A stretch of 64,000 nt of DNA from Rhyacophila brunnea (Eukaryota; Arthropoda; Insecta; Trichoptera; Rhyacophilidae): the NCBI GenBank assembly GCA_022495005.1, contig JAGYXB010001962.1, positions 930,001 to 994,000 of the forward strand, given 5' to 3'. Shown one piece after another: positions 23,550-35,290 of this stretch (positions are counted from its first letter, which is position 1; the number at the start of each line of letters is the position of its first letter). The notes under the pieces are model-generated. The model ran no database searches. It saw nothing but the letters and a program-made list of their open reading frames with translations, and had not been told where the DNA came from. The translations under genes and the position numbers were made by a program.

Positions 23550-23881
23550 AACATGGAACATGTTTTGCCTACTGATTCTATGAATGCTGGTTGTCCAAAT
23601 TCGAAAGAAAATTTATTTGTCAAAGTAACCGAATCCAAAGGATTCAAACAATTTTACTTTTCTTCTGAAAATTATGTAATCACAATAATAATACTAAAGA
23701 AGTAAAAGTAATAATAACAGACTAAAATTACGTTGCACAGAATGTAGGCTACTGAACGTAAAAATAATCGGCGCGCGTAAGTAATCGGGCCGCGGGCGGG
23801 CTGCGCGTCTATAGTTATTCTACGTCTATTTTTCGTAACGCTTTTGCATCGAAGATCACGAATAAAACATGTTCCATGTTA
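23550..23881. mobile_element. TIR element with TTAA at both ends
   Basis: ACATGGAACATGTTTT at the left and AAAACATGTTCCATGT at the right are inverted, and TTAA occurs at both junctions, as expected for a piggyBac-type target, although the termini do not start CCC. The right half holds a GC-rich patch (GGGCCGCGGGCGGGC, about 23785) that is unusual here. Confidence 0.65.
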
Positions 23882-24816
23882 AAATACAGTGTCCGATATA
23901 AAAATCGAAGATTATTAAGTATAGGGCAAGTGATTTAGTAATAGACACACATTATGGAAAATTTGATAATAAACACAACAGAACAGTGAATCAGTGAAAC
24001 AATGTCATAGTAATACGTGATGTATATTGTAAGTAATTTAATAATTCATATTATTGAAAGTAATTTTAACGATTCGCTACGTGTAATACGGGATGCCGTT
24101 TTCGTAACTGACCGAAAACTTGCGAAACTACCCGAACATCAAAGACGTCATGCTTGTGTTGTCTATGTACATTTTGTTTGACATTTTTTAGGCGGGAAAT
24201 CTTAACATAGTAACAGCCAATATTTATGTACTGTGCATTGTAACTTAATATATTATTATGTACCTCCTTCTATATTACTATCTAGCCATTTTGTTAACAT
24301 CTAATTCGCCGATCAATGATTAATGGATATTATCAATAATTTATCATTCTAAACATGTTGTTTTATTATATTATTAGGTATTGTGAGATAAGACAAAACA
24401 AATGCAAAATTGTATTTTTGAACATACAGAACTGGGAACACCTCAGAAACATATAATATTATTTAACTGTTTTGACATTCAATTTTAGAGAAACCCATCA
24501 CAAGATTTGTACCACCGATAACAATACATACAACTTTTTTTTTGATTGAGAGGAAATAAAAAGATTACATACAGGTGACTTAAATTACCAATAGCTGATT
24601 AAGTACTCAATAATTAATGACGTTATTTTGAATTTCCATGAGCTGATAACAAATAGAACGGAAAACGTATTGTATAACGACATTATAAGTGTCATAAATA
24701 ATATAAACAAAACATTAATACTAAAGCAGACGATTGAGTTTAAATAATTATATGAGACACTAAAATGGTGAGCTAATGCCAATGATTACCTAAATTAGCT
24801 GAAAATCACTGAAGCC
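23882..24816. other. No gene seen
   Basis: AT-rich spacer. The minus-strand frame at 24585-24782 is hydrophobic but has no start context or homologous pattern I recognise; treated as chance. Confidence 0.4.
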
Positions 24817-24928
24817 CAGTGGCGAAGGGTGGGGGTAGGCTGTTAAGATCCGACAGAAATAGTGCACACTAGCTTTCTTAGTCATACGTATTTAGTTTCA
24901 TTGAACTGAGACTACAGAGTGTGCAGAC

Positions 24929-25727
24929 CAGTGGCGTACCCAGGGGGGGGGGGGAAGGGGCCTTGGCCCCCCTCAAAAACATTGAAATTGAGAGCCAATA
25001 GATTAGACAAATAATAACACGGCAAAAAAATGATTTGAAATTCTCCAGCACCCTCTTTAGAAAAATTTCTTAGATTTTAATTTCTAACACAAAAATTTCG
25101 AAACACTAATGTCGGGTTTTCTTAGAAACCCAATACCTTAAGGGAACTGTCAAAAAATTCTCGGTGTCCACTCGAATTCCGGAGTGGTGTAGGTCATGGC
25201 TGGGGAGGGCTGACAGGGCTCTAGCCTGGGGGCCCGGCGTGTCGGGTTGACCAGATAGGTGAGATAAACACACATTATAAATTAGCTTTAATAGTAAAAA
25301 AGTCGCCTGCGGGCTATTACACTTCACGGCCATGAACATTTTCAATTACTTATATAATTGTGCAATATATTTTTTGATTATTATGTGTTGAAACTCGACA
25401 GCTCCATTATTAAAGTAGATGTATTAAAAAATCGCCAATAATTCACTGTATAAGCACCCTTACTTTGAACTAAAACACAATTTGTAAAACGTTAATGTAG
25501 TGTTTCACACTGCATTTAATCTTAGCGGTAGGTAGGGGGCCCGCCAAATATCCTAGCCTAAGGGCCCGTTTCAGGATGTGGGGACCATGGTATAGGTACA
25601 CCGAGTGCAATAGACAAAAGACCGACAAACGAGAAATTAAGCTGTGAAGAAGAAAAAGAGTCTATGGGACTAATTTACATTCTCCTCCTTGGCCCCCCCC
25701 CAATATTAAATCCTGGGTGCGCCACTG
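24929..25727. mobile_element. Family D hAT-like MITE (CAGTGGCGTACCCAGG)
   Basis: The ends CAGTGGCGTACCCAGG and CCTGGGTGCGCCACTG are flanked by a perfect octamer GTGCAGAC (24921-24928 and 25728-25735). It is inserted in family C and itself contains family A. Confidence 0.92.
25195..25589. mobile_element. Family A MITE, reversed, third nesting level
   Basis: CATGGCTGGGGAGGG at the left and GTGGGGACCATG at the right, flanked by GTGTAGGT (25187-25194) and GTATAGGT (25590-25597), 7 of 8 identical. Non-coding. Confidence 0.88.
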
Positions 25728-26644
25728 GTGCAGACACTGTTGGTTGGTTTTTAAACATCCATTAAACCCTGCCTAAACAAAACCATAATATGTTTGGTAT
25801 GATATTGACGATCTGCCAAAAATAGTGCACACTTTTTCAGTCATAATTATTTGTTTTCGTTGAATTTACATTATTACAAATGGTGTTGGTAAGTTTTTTT
25901 TTAAAATTAAGCCCTGGAAATGCCAAGCCATCATAAATAAAAAAATATTCTTCTATCTATAAAATATCCAAAATGACGTATGATTTAATGGAATAGGTAC
26001 TTTTAGATATTTTATAGATAGATGCATAGTTTTTGACTATTATCTATTAAGGCTTGGTTTACGCAGGGTTTAATTGTATTTTAAAAACTAACCTACATAA
26101 TCGACATATTGTATGTAGTCTTAGTTCAATGAAAACAAATACGTTTGACTGATAAACTTTAGTGTGCACTATTTGTGTCGAATCTTAACATCCTACCTCC
26201 ACCATGTAGCCATGGGAAACGAGTCACTTAGTAGTGATTATGGCTTATGAGACTCTCGTTCAATAATTAGAGGCAGCGAATGGTTAATTCATTTGAGTTA
26301 TTATGAATTTGAATCAGTTGGAATAATGAACGTATTGCGCAAACGCGCCAGTTTGTTTTTTAATCTCCATCATTCATGATGTCTCACTATTCTCGAAGAA
26401 ACAATCATATCATCAAAAAGACAAGCCACTACGGTAAGTACCAATTATTAGTACATAATATTATGTACCTCGATTCAACCAATAAAAGCCGATTACCAAA
26501 ATTAACGCAAACGCGAAAAATGTATACCTGCACTACAGTACACTTCTTACCAGTTAATTTCGGCGTTTATTTAAAACACAGAAGTCGACTGCTAAAAATA
26601 ACGTAATTTGTGAAAAAAAAAACAAAACTACCTGTTAATTTCTT

Positions 26645-26745
26645 TGTTATTAGATGGACGTCCATGGCTCAATTTGGTAAAGCGCATTTCTGCAATCCAG
26701 TGGATGTGTGTTCGAGTCTCACCAGGGGCCTTATTAATATGTTGG
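26645..26745 (+). mobile_element. tRNA-like SINE head (weak)
   Basis: Box A-like TGGCTCAATTTGGTAAAGCG and box B-like TGTTCGAGTCT lie 30-40 bases apart, as in a tRNA-derived SINE. I cannot fold it into a convincing acceptor stem, so it is not a functional tRNA gene. Confidence 0.45.
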
Positions 26746-27084
26746 AACTTGTGAGTTGAAGTCGCCCGGCGACATGACGTCATATGACATCATTGTGACA
26801 TACTACCGGAGTGAGTCAATAGTCTTCGAGAAATTAACGCTACTCTAATACTGGTGTTATTCATTGTCCCCATACACAAATAGGTGTTTCAGCATAATAA
26901 TATCTATGGTGAGCCGTGTGCATTGGGCGGCTCGCCTCGATGTGTGTATTGAGCATACGTCACAATTACGTCATGTCGTCGGATGTCTTCATGTCACAAG
27001 TTACAACATAGGGCTGCAGGCGTCGTATCTGAAAAAATCTAGTAGTTATATGTTTGAGGTGTTTTAAAAAATAAGCAGATTAAA

Positions 27085-27345
27085 GGTTGGCCCCAAGTAA
27101 GCTCCGTCACATGGTTGCTCTAGCGTGCTGGCGCTCTTCTCTGCTTCGCCTTCCCTGGGGGCCACCCAAAACCACCAGTCTCTCCAGACCAGACATATTG
27201 TCGAGAGCCGTTCCTTTATCTGGAGTCTTTGGATGATTAACTGCTTCGTCCTGTGCTCTGTCCACAAAATAAGAAGCATTTTATACCAACACCACATTTT
27301 GAAGGCATTTATAATAATTGCCTTCAGCTCACTTGCCCTCAGGGA
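27085..27345 (-). pseudogene. Fragment of RTE LINE reverse transcriptase C-terminus
   Basis: It matches the 3' coding part of the LINE at 18842-21273, with the segment WTEHRTKQLIIQRL followed by ERLSTIC, but with deletions and frame damage. An older, independent insertion. Confidence 0.75.
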
Positions 27346-27349
27346 GTTA

Positions 27350-28156
27350 CATAAAGAGGTGGGTTACATTCTCAAAATCTTGTGAATTATTCGTTGAATA
27401 AAAACGAGTATCAGTATAGCTTTTATTTATAATAAACAACTATGCAAAAAATTAATAATTAACAATAAGTAATAAACACAACTAAAATTATGTAATATTA
27501 TAATATTATGTCCACTATTATTTTGAAAATGTTGGCGGTAAGTTTTCCTATCATCCTGTTTATTCAGTAGTAAATTTTCTTTAATGTTTCTACTAATGCT
27601 CTTTGTGTGCAATTGAAACATCGATTGGTTGTACGGTGTTGATTTTTGATTATCACTTTTGTTAATTTTGCAGTTTTCTTTGAAGTTGTGCATACACGAA
27701 CCAAATGCGATGGCATGAGGTATATAGGACTGGTCAAACGTTCCGCTGAATAATTCTGTAGCAAACGGACCTGCAACAGTAAAGAAACGTAACAGAGTAA
27801 AGGGTGGTCAAACAGAACAGCGACAAATAAAGTGGTTTTGTTATTTGTAATAATGACGTGTCACTATGTATTCATTACTAGATGAAGTACACGGCGTCCC
27901 ACGAAATCGTTTCATTGAACCATATACACTTTTTAAGTTAATAAAACAATAATAATTAGGTACAGATACATTCTTCAATACTAAAATATCTCTCGACTCA
28001 CAACATGTCAAAATAAAAATAATTCTGACAGCTACGTCAAATAAAAGAACATCAAATTAAAATCAAATTCAAAATATTCAAACTTTGACCTGTCGTGAAA
28101 AATCAATATAGGAATTGCCAGGAGAGGTAATTTTTTGAACAAACAAACGTTGTATT
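27350..28156. other. No gene seen
   Basis: AT-rich; overlapping minus-strand frames at 27427-27776 look like chance. Confidence 0.4.
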
Positions 28157-28536
28157 TTACCACGTTTTTATTAGCTCGTATTCTCGTTTGTCCGGTACAA
28201 TTTTTTTCTTGTTTGTCCAAGATTTTTAACTAACTTCCCGATTAGCTAGACATTTGAAACTTTTAGAATATATCAGAACACGACGACAATGCATTCTTTT
28301 AATACTTTTGACCATCTTTAAGCAGAATTGAATTCATTTTCAGTTAATTCTGTTTTGTGTTTCGGAAAAAAATCGTTAAAAGTAAAATTTACTACTCACT
28401 ATTATTGGTTGCTAAGTGGGTCCTAGCAACTAAATTATTATTATATACGTGCGTTACTATGGTGCGTTACTTATATTTATAATACATAGAATTGTCAAGT
28501 TTATATGATTCAACAGACAATTTAAAAACGTGGTAA
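28157..28536. mobile_element. Family H TIR element, copy 1
   Basis: The ends TTACCACGTTTTT and AAAAACGTGGTAA are inverted. The interior carries a conserved hairpin GGTTGCTAAGTGGGTCCTAG-type at about 28407. Other copies lie at 31596-32025 and 55010-55470, each followed by TATATAAAAAGTTC. Confidence 0.8.
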
Positions 28537-28623
28537 GTATATAAAAAGTTCTTTTTATCTTGTAATTATTTATATTTGGGGATGGTGGTGTTGGAGTATG
28601 AATATACAGGAGGTTGTGTAGTG

Positions 28624-28969
28624 CAGTTCTTCTCAAACTGGGAGGCGTGATCCCCTAGGGCCTAGGGGGGCCTGGAGCTCCTGCCAGGGAGCCGCGAAAT
28701 ATTTCAGTATTTGAAAAAAAAAATCATAAAACGTCTCACGATACCTGATACAAATCAGCCAAAATCTCGAGGTCGATGTAAATTTCAATGAAAAATTAAA
28801 TGAATACTCTATTATTTTTAATGAAAATTTGTATCTACCTATAATAATAATTGATGATAAATAAAGTACTGTTGGTCACTAAATACTAAAAAAATTAGGG
28901 AGGGGGGAGCCTTGGATTTTTTTCCCTTGATTTTGGGGGCTGTGGTATGAAAAAGTTTGAGAAGCACTG
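28624..28969. mobile_element. hAT MITE (CAGTTCTTCTCAAACTGG)
   Basis: The ends CAGTTCTTCTCAAACT and AAGTTTGAGAAGCACTG are inverted; the flanks GTGTAGTG (28616-28623) and GTTTAGTG (28970-28977) match at 7 of 8. Contains a palindromic CCCTAGGGCCTAGGGGGG near 28655. Confidence 0.87.
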
Positions 28970-29448
28970 GTTTAGTGGATTGAGGTGAGAGTTAACTTAC
29001 TGATAAATAAATACAATGCTGGTATGAAGTTAACCGTGCGAAGTAACGCGCGGTGACGTCTATTGAGTCAGAGGCGTTCTGATAGTGTGTACCACGTCCG
29101 AGACGTGTTGGTAGAGTGCTATGTCCCATCAACTGTAACTTGCTATTTATTGAAATGAATATTCGATAAATTGTAGTAAGCTACTACTGATGTAGGTCAC
29201 AATAATTGGATAATATGCTGACTGTCACATTGCTGCTACATCGCATCGTTTTGCTGACAAGGTTTGGGATTGTCGACTCTCACCGACGTAATATGTCACA
29301 CTTGCAGAATGTGATGACAGTATATGAAGTGATATGCGAAAATGACCAATTCGCTAATTATCTCGTTGTTTTAATCACGAAGCATTTGCTGACATGGCCT
29401 GGGGTTGTTTACCACCACATTGACACTAGAGAAGTGGAAGCAGCTTGA

Positions 29449-29495
29449 AGAGGCCTTCATCCAGCAGTGGATGGATTCAGGCTGATGATGATATG
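29449..29495. repeat. Remnant of a retroelement 3' end
   Basis: The text around 'cagcagtggatggattcagg' followed by CTGATGATGATAT is the style of RTE-like 3' tails common in Lepidoptera. Short and decayed. Confidence 0.45.
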
Positions 29496-29634
29496 TAGAT
29501 GTCAGTTAGGGCCAAGTAGAAAAATGAAATTAAACTTTTATATATCTATCTATAGATTATAAACGTGAATCCGGAAGCCCAGTTAAAGCAACACAGATAC
29601 GTCATGATAACGTTGCCAATAGATAATGTATTAC

Positions 29635-29829
29635 CAATCGCATAAACTGGCACATCTTCCCCGGAATGAGTTGCCCAATTTCGAGGAATTGCTGCTTGCT
29701 GGATGTCATTTATGTGACTGCGCTTCTCACTCCTTGCTTTCCGCGTTCTGACTATTCCACCAGGTCCGTTGGCGTAAAGAAGGGTCGTGTAAGGTTTCTG
29801 ATCAATGTCCGATGGCCTTCTGTCGAATC
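29635..29829 (-). CDS. Alkaline phosphatase, exon 8 (last exon found)
   Basis: Acceptor TTTTTTTTAG, phase 1 in, 195 nt, donor ATTG|GTAATA, phase 1 out. It encodes FDRRPSDIDQKPYTTLLYAN followed by a variable basic loop, then the metal-binding His region THSGEDVPVYAIG (family consensus THGGEDVxVxAxGP). Glycine is replaced by serine in the HSGED. The frame continues past the donor for 28 residues to a stop at 29546, but those residues do not resemble the family (which continues P-x-A-H-L-F, then about 60-100 more), so I take the GT as a true donor. The next exon was not located. Confidence 0.88.
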
Positions 29830-29884
29830 CTAAAAAAAAGCAAAAATCAAATCGTAAGGAATGATTTCGATGATTCGTGTTAAG

Positions 29885-30240
29885 GCTATAATACCTCAGT
29901 TGAGGCACGGTCTAAAAAGATCGTGGCTAGGCGATGCGCGGATTGCGGGTCGCGGGTGCATATGACGCATGCCAAATGAAATATAATTTGTCATATAAAT
30001 CCAACATGCGTCCATTTAATGTTCTATTAGTAACAATAATAATATATTCATTGACATCATTCTTTTTAAAGTAAATGGGAAACGTTTTTAGTCATCTTTA
30101 CACGATTTAAGAATTAATACCCCCGTCGCCATCACGAAACAAATTGACGTGTTCCCGGCTCGACGTTCTCTCACCGAATGGCAGCGAGTCCAAAGTATCG
30201 TCGCGCCTATAGTTGAAAATTATTTGCCGTTTCACTGATG
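29885..30240 (-). mobile_element. Family I element, reversed copy
   Basis: The reverse complement of the element at 14620 and 49150: AGGCACGGTCTAAAA at the left, GCGCCTATAGTTGAAAATTA and GCCGTTTCACTG at the right. It lies in alkaline phosphatase intron 7, only about 55 bases from exon 8. Confidence 0.8.
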
Positions 30241-30366
30241 TATCGCCATTGTTTATTACGTTGTATTTTACACACAATGTTTTACTTCAATCAACAGGTG
30301 AATGCCCACCTAAGCTGATTAAAACGGTTCGATGTTTATTAACATTATTACAACTAAAACGGTAGG

Positions 30367-31254
30367 CAGTAACGTCCTGTGGGGATAGGCAGGCCGTGCA
30401 ATGCGTATAGGTGGCACATTATAAAGGACGGCAAATGAAGGAACAAATACAATTATTACAATTTCTGGGAGCAGTGGCGGTTTTCAACGAAGAAGACAAT
30501 GTGGTTGCTTCATTAGAAAATAGATACCTATCGATATTTTTGTAGCATAAAATTAAAAAGCATAAAACAATATGACAATATAACTACTGTTGTATTGTAA
30601 TACCTATTGTGATTCATATTGTTATGACGATTTATCGCACAGGATTTTTTTCACAAGGGTGCCTCCAAACCTGTCAGAACCACAGACCACCACAGACTAC
30701 CACGTACCTAACACCACCACTGTATGAGAGTAGGTTTCGTGGAATTGCTCTAATAATTTCATGGTGGGTAAGTAAATTTAAGATATTTCTCTGTTTAAGA
30801 TAACCGAAAAAAAATATAATATCTAAGTATGTATGTAGGTAGGTTTGGTAGGTACCTAAAAGCAGACAATTTTAAGCTAAAAATAAAAGGGAACTCAGAT
30901 GGGGACTGAAATATCTAACGGGTTAGAAGAAGCAGGAAACCGATCTCGAGTAAGGAAGACTACGGGATAAATTTAATCACGTGTCAAGAATACGTTATAC
31001 GTCGAATACTGACACTGCTCTCGGTTTATGCATTGACGCTCACTTAATATTGGTGTATTACACACACTATTCCACGTCTATAATGCGTGGTTCATTTACG
31101 TAGGACAGTCACATATTCAAAACTCTGCGTCAAAATTTACTGTATTGGTATATATATAGCGAATCGGGATTTTATTTATTATCTGTTCTGTGGGGACGGC
31201 ATTCTAATACGTCTGCTTACAAGGAGGGGGGTAATTTGCATAGGGACGTCACTG
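30367..31254. mobile_element. Family E hAT-like element, 888-bp copy
   Basis: The ends CAGTAACGTCC and GGGACGTCACTG are flanked by a perfect octamer ACGGTAGG (30359-30366 and 31255-31262). It contains a family J segment (30891-31205). Non-coding. Confidence 0.9.
30891..31205 (+). repeat. Family J arm
   Basis: Shares GGGACTGAAATATCTAACGG, GTGTCAAGAATACGTTATAC and TGGTGTATTACACACACTAT with both arms of the element at 45888-47023. One arm only; nested in family E. Confidence 0.8.
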
Positions 31255-31595
31255 ACGGTAGGGAATAAATCAATATTTAGCTACAAATTTTTTCCGAGTT
31301 ATACGCGGCGCGGCGTAAATGTGAACTCTGCCATTCTTGGTGGTGTTTGATCGGTGTCTCTGATAATTATATTAAGAATCGAGGGCATCCGTTGATTGTT
31401 CTCCTAAGATGCAGAACTAACCTGCCATTAGTGATGCCAATTGGGAGGCCAATAACCATGTTTATTTAAATTGCTTCGGAAATTGACATATTCCACTTAC
31501 GTGAGGGTGAATTTAGGTGGACGTTGTTTTATAAGTTTTTAAGATAATAGTTCACCTGTGTGCTTCCATCTACTTTTATTTATGTTATTTTACTT

Positions 31596-32025
31596 ATTTT
31601 CTTATTACAACGTCTTTATTAAGTCATATTCTTATTTGTCCGGCGGTTGTTTATACGATACAAATCTTGCAATCGATTTTTAACTAACTTGCCGACTAGC
31701 TAGACATTTGAAACTTTTAGAATATATCAGAACACGATGTTAATGCATTTTTTTAATACTTTTAGCCATCTTTAAGTAGAATTGAATTCATTTTCAGTTA
31801 ATTCTGTTTTGTATGAAAAGTTATTTCGGAAGAAATCCGTAATTCAATCCACTATTATTGGTTGCTAGGGGTCTGGGGTCCTAGCAACTAAATTATTAAT
31901 ATATACGTGCGTTAGTATGGAAATCAATATGGAATGTCAAAATGACATTTCAGTATTATTTCTATAAAGTACAAATTTTTTTGATCGTTTAAGCTAGTCA
32001 AGTGAACGTTGTATATAAAAAGTTC
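31596..32025. mobile_element. Family H TIR element, copy 2
   Basis: Same interior as 28157-28536 (TAGCTAGACATTTGAAACTT; hairpin GGTTGCTAGGGGTC with CCTAGCAAC), ending before TATATAAAAAGTTC. Confidence 0.78.
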
Positions 32026-32201
32026 TTTTTATCTTGTAATTATTTTATTACTTATTGTATTATTAACTCACATTGCTCTGTATTTATATTTAAAAAATTG
32101 TTAATACTTATTTTCTGTCATGTCGTGAACGCTTTAAATTTATAATTTGTTATGTTCATTATATTATGTAAAATAAATAAATTTGAACAAAAATGACATA
32201 C

Positions 32202-32396
32202 CGAAGATAGAATTCCCTCTGGTCGTCGCATATCCACCAAGAGTCATGACGTGAGAGTGATCTGCGGTTACCAGCACCAGGGTTTCTGTCAAGTTGACTT
32301 TACGCAATGCTTCAGTGACAGCCTTCTCCAGTGATAGTGTTTCATCCAAGGCTCTGAATGCGTTGTTGAAATGGTGAGCATGATCAATTCGGCCAC
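32202..32396 (-). CDS. Alkaline phosphatase, exon 7
   Basis: 195 nt, phase 1 in and out; acceptor TAATTGCAG, donor TCG|GTATGT. It encodes GGRIDHAHHFNNAFRALDE and LVTADHSHVMTLGGYATTRG, the two zinc-site blocks of alkaline phosphatase (Asp/His in RIDHxHH, Asp-His in TADHSH). The usual RIDHGHH is RIDHAHH here. The fold hydrolyses phosphate monoesters outside the cell. Confidence 0.95.
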
Positions 32397-32454
32397 CTGC
32401 AATTATTAAAATAATTATTTTTTAATCAACTTTTCGAACCTCGGTAAGAGTATG

Positions 32455-33065
32455 TTAGTGAAACGGCAAATAATTTTCAACAGTAGGTGGGACGAAATTT
32501 CGCACTCGTCGCCTATCGTAAGTCCGAAGGTAGAGGTGTGAGCACGTCAATTTGTTTTGTGATGGCGTCGGAGGAATATATTCTTAAATCGTGTAAAGAT
32601 GACTAAAAAACGTTCTCATGTACTTGAAAAAGAAAACATGTCAATGAATATACTATTTTTTTTTCGACCATGTCCGATCCTAATAAGATCATATGGGCCT
32701 CCACAGAGTATAGGTTTGTATTAACAGATTTTGTTTTTTTACGAGAAATGGATGTCAGCCACTTGCTCAACCTATTGGGTCCATACCCTGACTCACACAC
32801 AAATTGAAAAACAATATGTGTACTTGCCAGACTCAGGATTCGAACATGAGACCCACGGCGTGATAGTCCAACGCGTAAGCCGCGCGGCCACCGTGAGTGG
32901 GTGGGGTTATTACTAATATAACAATAAACATAACATTAAATGGACGCATGTTGAATTTTTATGACAAATTATATTTCGTTCGGCTCGCGTCATTTGCACA
33001 ATCCGCGCATCGCCTAGTCACGATCTTTTTAGACCATGCCTCAGCTGAAGTATAGCCTTAATACA
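32455..33065 (+). mobile_element. Family I element split by a SINE
   Basis: Left part 32455-32655 (GTGAAACGGCAAATAATTTT start) and right part 32906-33065 (ends CAGCTGAAGTATAGCC), interrupted by an S1 SINE. Compare the uninterrupted copy at 14620. Confidence 0.8.
32660..32905 (-). mobile_element. tRNA-derived SINE (S1) nested in family I
   Basis: Minus-strand head: box A-like GCCGCGCGGCTTACGCG and box B TGTTCGAATCC, then the S1 body. The plus strand reads TTCGACCATGTCCGATCC at its distal end, shared with 53130-53366. Confidence 0.85.
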
Positions 33066-33934
33066 ATATAGATTGAGGCAGGGAATATGCGAGACTGCAC
33101 AAACATATTTAAACAAAATAACTCATTATCAAGACAATAGCACTAGAGAGGCACCGGAAGAGCTTCAATCCATGCCTGAGCATTTCTCTGGCGGCAGAGA
33201 GTCTTCCTGGGTATACAGGTCCCAACAACATGCTCAGCGGTTTGGATTTCTCAGCAATCACACGAAGTATAAGAATTTTTAAATCCCTACTTATACAGGA
33301 GCTCTACCAAGATATCTATCATCAGATGGGAGTTTTTTTACACCTATTAACCTAATGAATTATATTCTTTGTTTTAAAACTCACATATTTCAATATATTA
33401 TTATCATTAACTATCGATAATCCGCGACTTCATCCGCGTGAAATTCATAACAACAGATATACCTACAGAATGAAGAAATAGATCGATTTTTTTTCATTTC
33501 CCCCTAATTTAACGGGATAGATCGCGCTTGGATCTAGGAGCACTCCTATTTACCTACATGTACTTCACCTCATCACTCCACCACTGCTATTTGACTACTT
33601 TATCTAATGATGCATTATTGTAAGTACGTCAATTTTGTGCGTCGTTTTATCTGATAATATATGAAAATATACTTAATTGGTACCGATGTACTCTAGCTGT
33701 TCCTACAAGTTTCATAAATATTGGTCGTGTAGTTTTTGAGTTATAACGGGATAGACTGGCAGGCAGAAATAAAAAAAAAACTGTATACTGTGCGTTGCTT
33801 AGGTATCATCCAAATATTCCAAAAGCTGATCAAAAGCCGTGTGAGGGAAGATATTTACGACTAAATTTTCTCATCAATACGACTGCAAAATGAGTTCCAG
33901 GCGTTGCTGGCAATAATGCTCCGTAGATACATAC
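33066..33934. other. Intron sequence with old repeat debris
   Basis: The stretch around 33420-33470 ('cgcgacttcatccgcgtg') and 33690-33770 ('ttgagttataacgggataga') is typical of decayed arthropod LINE 3' ends. No exon seen. Confidence 0.45.
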
Positions 33935-34075
33935 CTTCTACCATCAAGAAGTAATTTCTTCCTGAGCTTTGAAGAATTTCCAGGGCTTTTGTGGTCATTT
34001 CAGTTAAAGATGGATCTCCCAACGGACTGGCATCTCTTTCAGCTTCAAAATCCATATGGGAGCTGGCAAATAGTC
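33935..34075 (-). CDS. Alkaline phosphatase, exon 6
   Basis: 141 nt, phase 1 in and out; acceptor ATTTTCAG, donor GAAG|GTATGT. It encodes LFASSHMDFEAERD, then PSLTEMTTKALEIL and NYFLMVEG; the Glu in VEGG (joined across the splice to GGRIDH) is the conserved magnesium ligand region. Confidence 0.94.
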
Positions 34076-34901
34076 CTGAAAATATAATATTTATAATTTT
34101 AAAACGTCAATTTGTAATGTGGTTCGTCACAGAAACGCCATCTGTGGCAGGGTTAGACGATTCGGCGCTTCCAACTTGACGCCGCCGATCGGGAGCCGCC
34201 TACTGGGAACCGAGATAACTGGGAGCCAAACAGACAAATGAATGAATCAAGCACAGGAGCCACAAAAGTGATCAATCTTTGGAGCCTGATGTCCGCTGAT
34301 ATCCGCTGATATAGCAGAGTCCCACGTCAAACCAAAGAAGCTAGAATAAAAATGACTTATCACCCTCTTGCCAAGAAATCCCTCTATCGTCCGATACAAC
34401 TAATTTATTGTTTTTGCGTATTAACATTTTCTTAACTTTTATTAGTTTTAAGAATTATAATACTTTTACTTCTGTATGGTTGTTAATTACGCAATTCTTT
34501 TGCCGCGTTTTCCCCTCTTTGAATATATGTATATGATATATATTTAAAAATAGGTACTTAATTTGAACACACGTCAGAAACTAAAAAAAATACAACGCCC
34601 GAGAAGACTTGAGCCTATAACCACTGGACGAGCCAATGTGCTTTATCAATTAAGCTATGGGTATTCTATCTAATTACGACGAAATTAACTAGTAGTTTTT
34701 ACATGAAATGCTTATCAAATTGCGGTGTGTTTGGATATCGGTTTCCATGTTTTAAATCAAGTTATCAATTAAGTGTACTAATAATGTTATTACTAATCAA
34801 CGCCCGGATCATACTAGAGGATGTTACATTCTCAAATCTTATAAATTATTCGTTGAATAAAAGAAATAGCATATTATATTATTATATTAATAATTACTTA
34901 C
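34076..34901. other. Intron 5, with a decayed tRNA-like SINE head
   Basis: Near 34605-34665 the minus strand reads a box A-like TAGCTTAATTGATAAAGCAC and a degenerate box B (GGCTCAAGTC). The rest shows nothing recognisable. Confidence 0.4.
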
Positions 34902-35109
34902 CCAGGACATAGTCTGTTTTTGCAGCGTCAACACTTAGTAACTCCTCTTTGTTCATGACGTATCTGGCTCGTAATCTTTTGTGGTGTTTGTCTCTCAACC
35001 AATCCTCAATTAAATTTCTTCCGTCTAGTCTTTTGCCTTCCTTGTTGGGAGCTTCAGGGTCCAGGGTTGCTACCGATGTAAAGTGTCTCCTTCCACCTCC
35101 AAACATAAC
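34902..35109 (-). CDS. Alkaline phosphatase, exon 5
   Basis: 208 nt, phase 0 in, phase 1 out; acceptor TTTTTCTAG, donor CTGG|GTAAGT. It begins VMFGGGRRHFTS, the conserved glycine-rich block (family GGGR), and continues through a charged variable region to DAAKTDYVLG. Confidence 0.94.
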
Positions 35110-35153
35110 CTAGAAAAATATAATCGTTATTTTCAGTCATATATATACCTACC

Positions 35154-35290
35154 ATGGTCCCCATATACCCTGAAGCGGGCCCCAGGATAGATTTCCCAAA
35201 CACTATTTTCAACATTTTCCAAATGATATTCCGCGGATCCCCAGGATTTTGCGTGGTATTTAAATACTTTTAACTCCGCGTTGCAAGTAA
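35154..35290. mobile_element. Family A MITE fragment
   Basis: CATGGTCCCCATATACC and AAGCGGGCCCCAGGATAG, then TTTTCCAAATGATATTCCGC, match family A with an internal deletion. The right side is truncated by the hAT fragment. Confidence 0.6.

Larger units (their letters stand above)
24817..26205. mobile_element. Family C hAT-like MITE, host of two nested elements
   Basis: It begins CAGTGGCGAAGGGTGG and has the interior 'ctgttaagatccgaca' and 'taaaccctgcctaaac' motifs of the family on both sides of the inserted family D element. The right end is decayed (near CCTACCTCCACC at 26190), so no matching octamer is seen. Confidence 0.75.

Noticed and set aside
26864..27067. Plus-strand frame near a CGTCACAATTACGTCATGTC stretch
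   Set aside because: Stops and composition argue against coding; it looks like unplaced repeat sequence.
29546..29634. Read-through as the true phosphatase C-terminus
   Set aside because: Sequence after VYAIG does not resemble the family and a GT donor sits exactly where an intron fits; kept only as an alternative.
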